DNA from: CAZGCA01 sp964524145
GTDB taxonomy: Bacteria; Hydrogenedentota; CAZGCA01
DNA length: 6,955 nucleotides
Direction: 5' to 3'
NCBI GenBank assembly: GCA_964524145.1
Contig: CAZGCA010000139.1
Span: 1 to 6,955, forward strand
Part shown: piece after piece, positions 6,892-6,955 of the stretch
Position numbering within the stretch: position 1 is the first letter of the stretch
How the letters are laid out: every line of letters begins with the position of its first letter
The notes under the pieces: model-generated
The model's database searches: none
Told to the model about the DNA's origin: nothing
Seen by the model: only the letters and a program-made list of their open reading frames with translations
Position numbers and translations under genes: made by a program

Positions 6892-6927
6892 GGGTAAGGT
6901 GTAACCCTTCAGTGACGGAGGGGTCAC
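6892..6927. promoter_or_regulatory. Two small dyads upstream of the promoter, possible operator
   Basis: GGGT and ACCC at 6892-6907 (with partial symmetry between) and GTGAC-N6-GTCAC at 6912-6927 lie 11-46 bases upstream of the -35 box. That is a position suited to an activator or repressor. The symmetric lengths are short and could be coincidental; no known operator is recognised. Confidence 0.25.
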
Positions 6928-6955
6928 GGAAGAGGGCAATGGTGTGCTGAGGATG

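Noticed and set aside
6939..6955. Start of a divergent plus-strand gene at ATG 6939.
   Set aside because: The frame hits a TGA after three codons; the remaining bases are too few to judge any other frame.

Overview
The window reads as part of an extracytoplasmic glycan-degradation cluster from a moderately GC-rich bacterium. All five protein-coding genes I can support lie on the minus strand, so the order of transcription runs from the right edge to the left. Each has a clear purine-rich Shine-Dalgarno sequence and each starts with a signal peptide (Sec, lipoprotein-like or Tat). Strong SD sites and base composition argue against a typical Bacteroidota host. The family mix (Tat-exported Gfo/Idh/MocA oxidoreductase, ThuA fused to an isochorismatase-like hydrolase, BNR sialidases, DUF1680/GH127) is what one meets in Planctomycetota, Verrucomicrobiota/Lentisphaerota and neighbouring uncultured phyla. 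That taxonomic statement is inference, not a match to a known genome.

Layout, right to left: 6781-6955 holds a good sigma70-type promoter and two small dyads. 5437-6780 encodes a Tat-exported Gfo/Idh/MocA dehydrogenase. 5200-5436 is a 237-base spacer with a long imperfect hairpin made of a degenerate 6-bp pattern, bracketed by short nested inverted repeats. 3664-5199 encodes a probable lipoprotein with an N-terminal ThuA-like domain and a C-terminal cysteine-hydrolase (isochorismatase-like) domain. 2486-3580 encodes a BNR_2-type sialidase-like beta-propeller without the classical GH33 signature. 1304-2440 encodes a second, canonical GH33 exo-sialidase with five Asp boxes and all catalytic residues visible. 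1-1252 is the N-terminal two thirds of a GH127 beta-L-arabinofuranosidase, cut by the window edge. The last four genes are 45-83 bases apart and are probably cotranscribed; the spacer hairpin may separate or modulate expression of the first gene from the rest.

How they may work together (inference): the two propeller proteins and the GH127 enzyme would trim terminal sugars from an external glycan, and the oxidoreductase plus ThuA-domain protein would handle released or keto-modified sugars. The pairing of a Gfo/Idh/MocA protein with a ThuA domain recalls rhizobial thuB-thuA, which act through 3-keto-sugars. No RNA genes, CRISPR arrays, transposases, phage or defence genes were seen. I do not see convincing evidence of a wholly new system; the points most worth a second look are the structured spacer, the missing catalytic lysine in the isochorismatase-like domain, and the unassigned BNR_2 protein.
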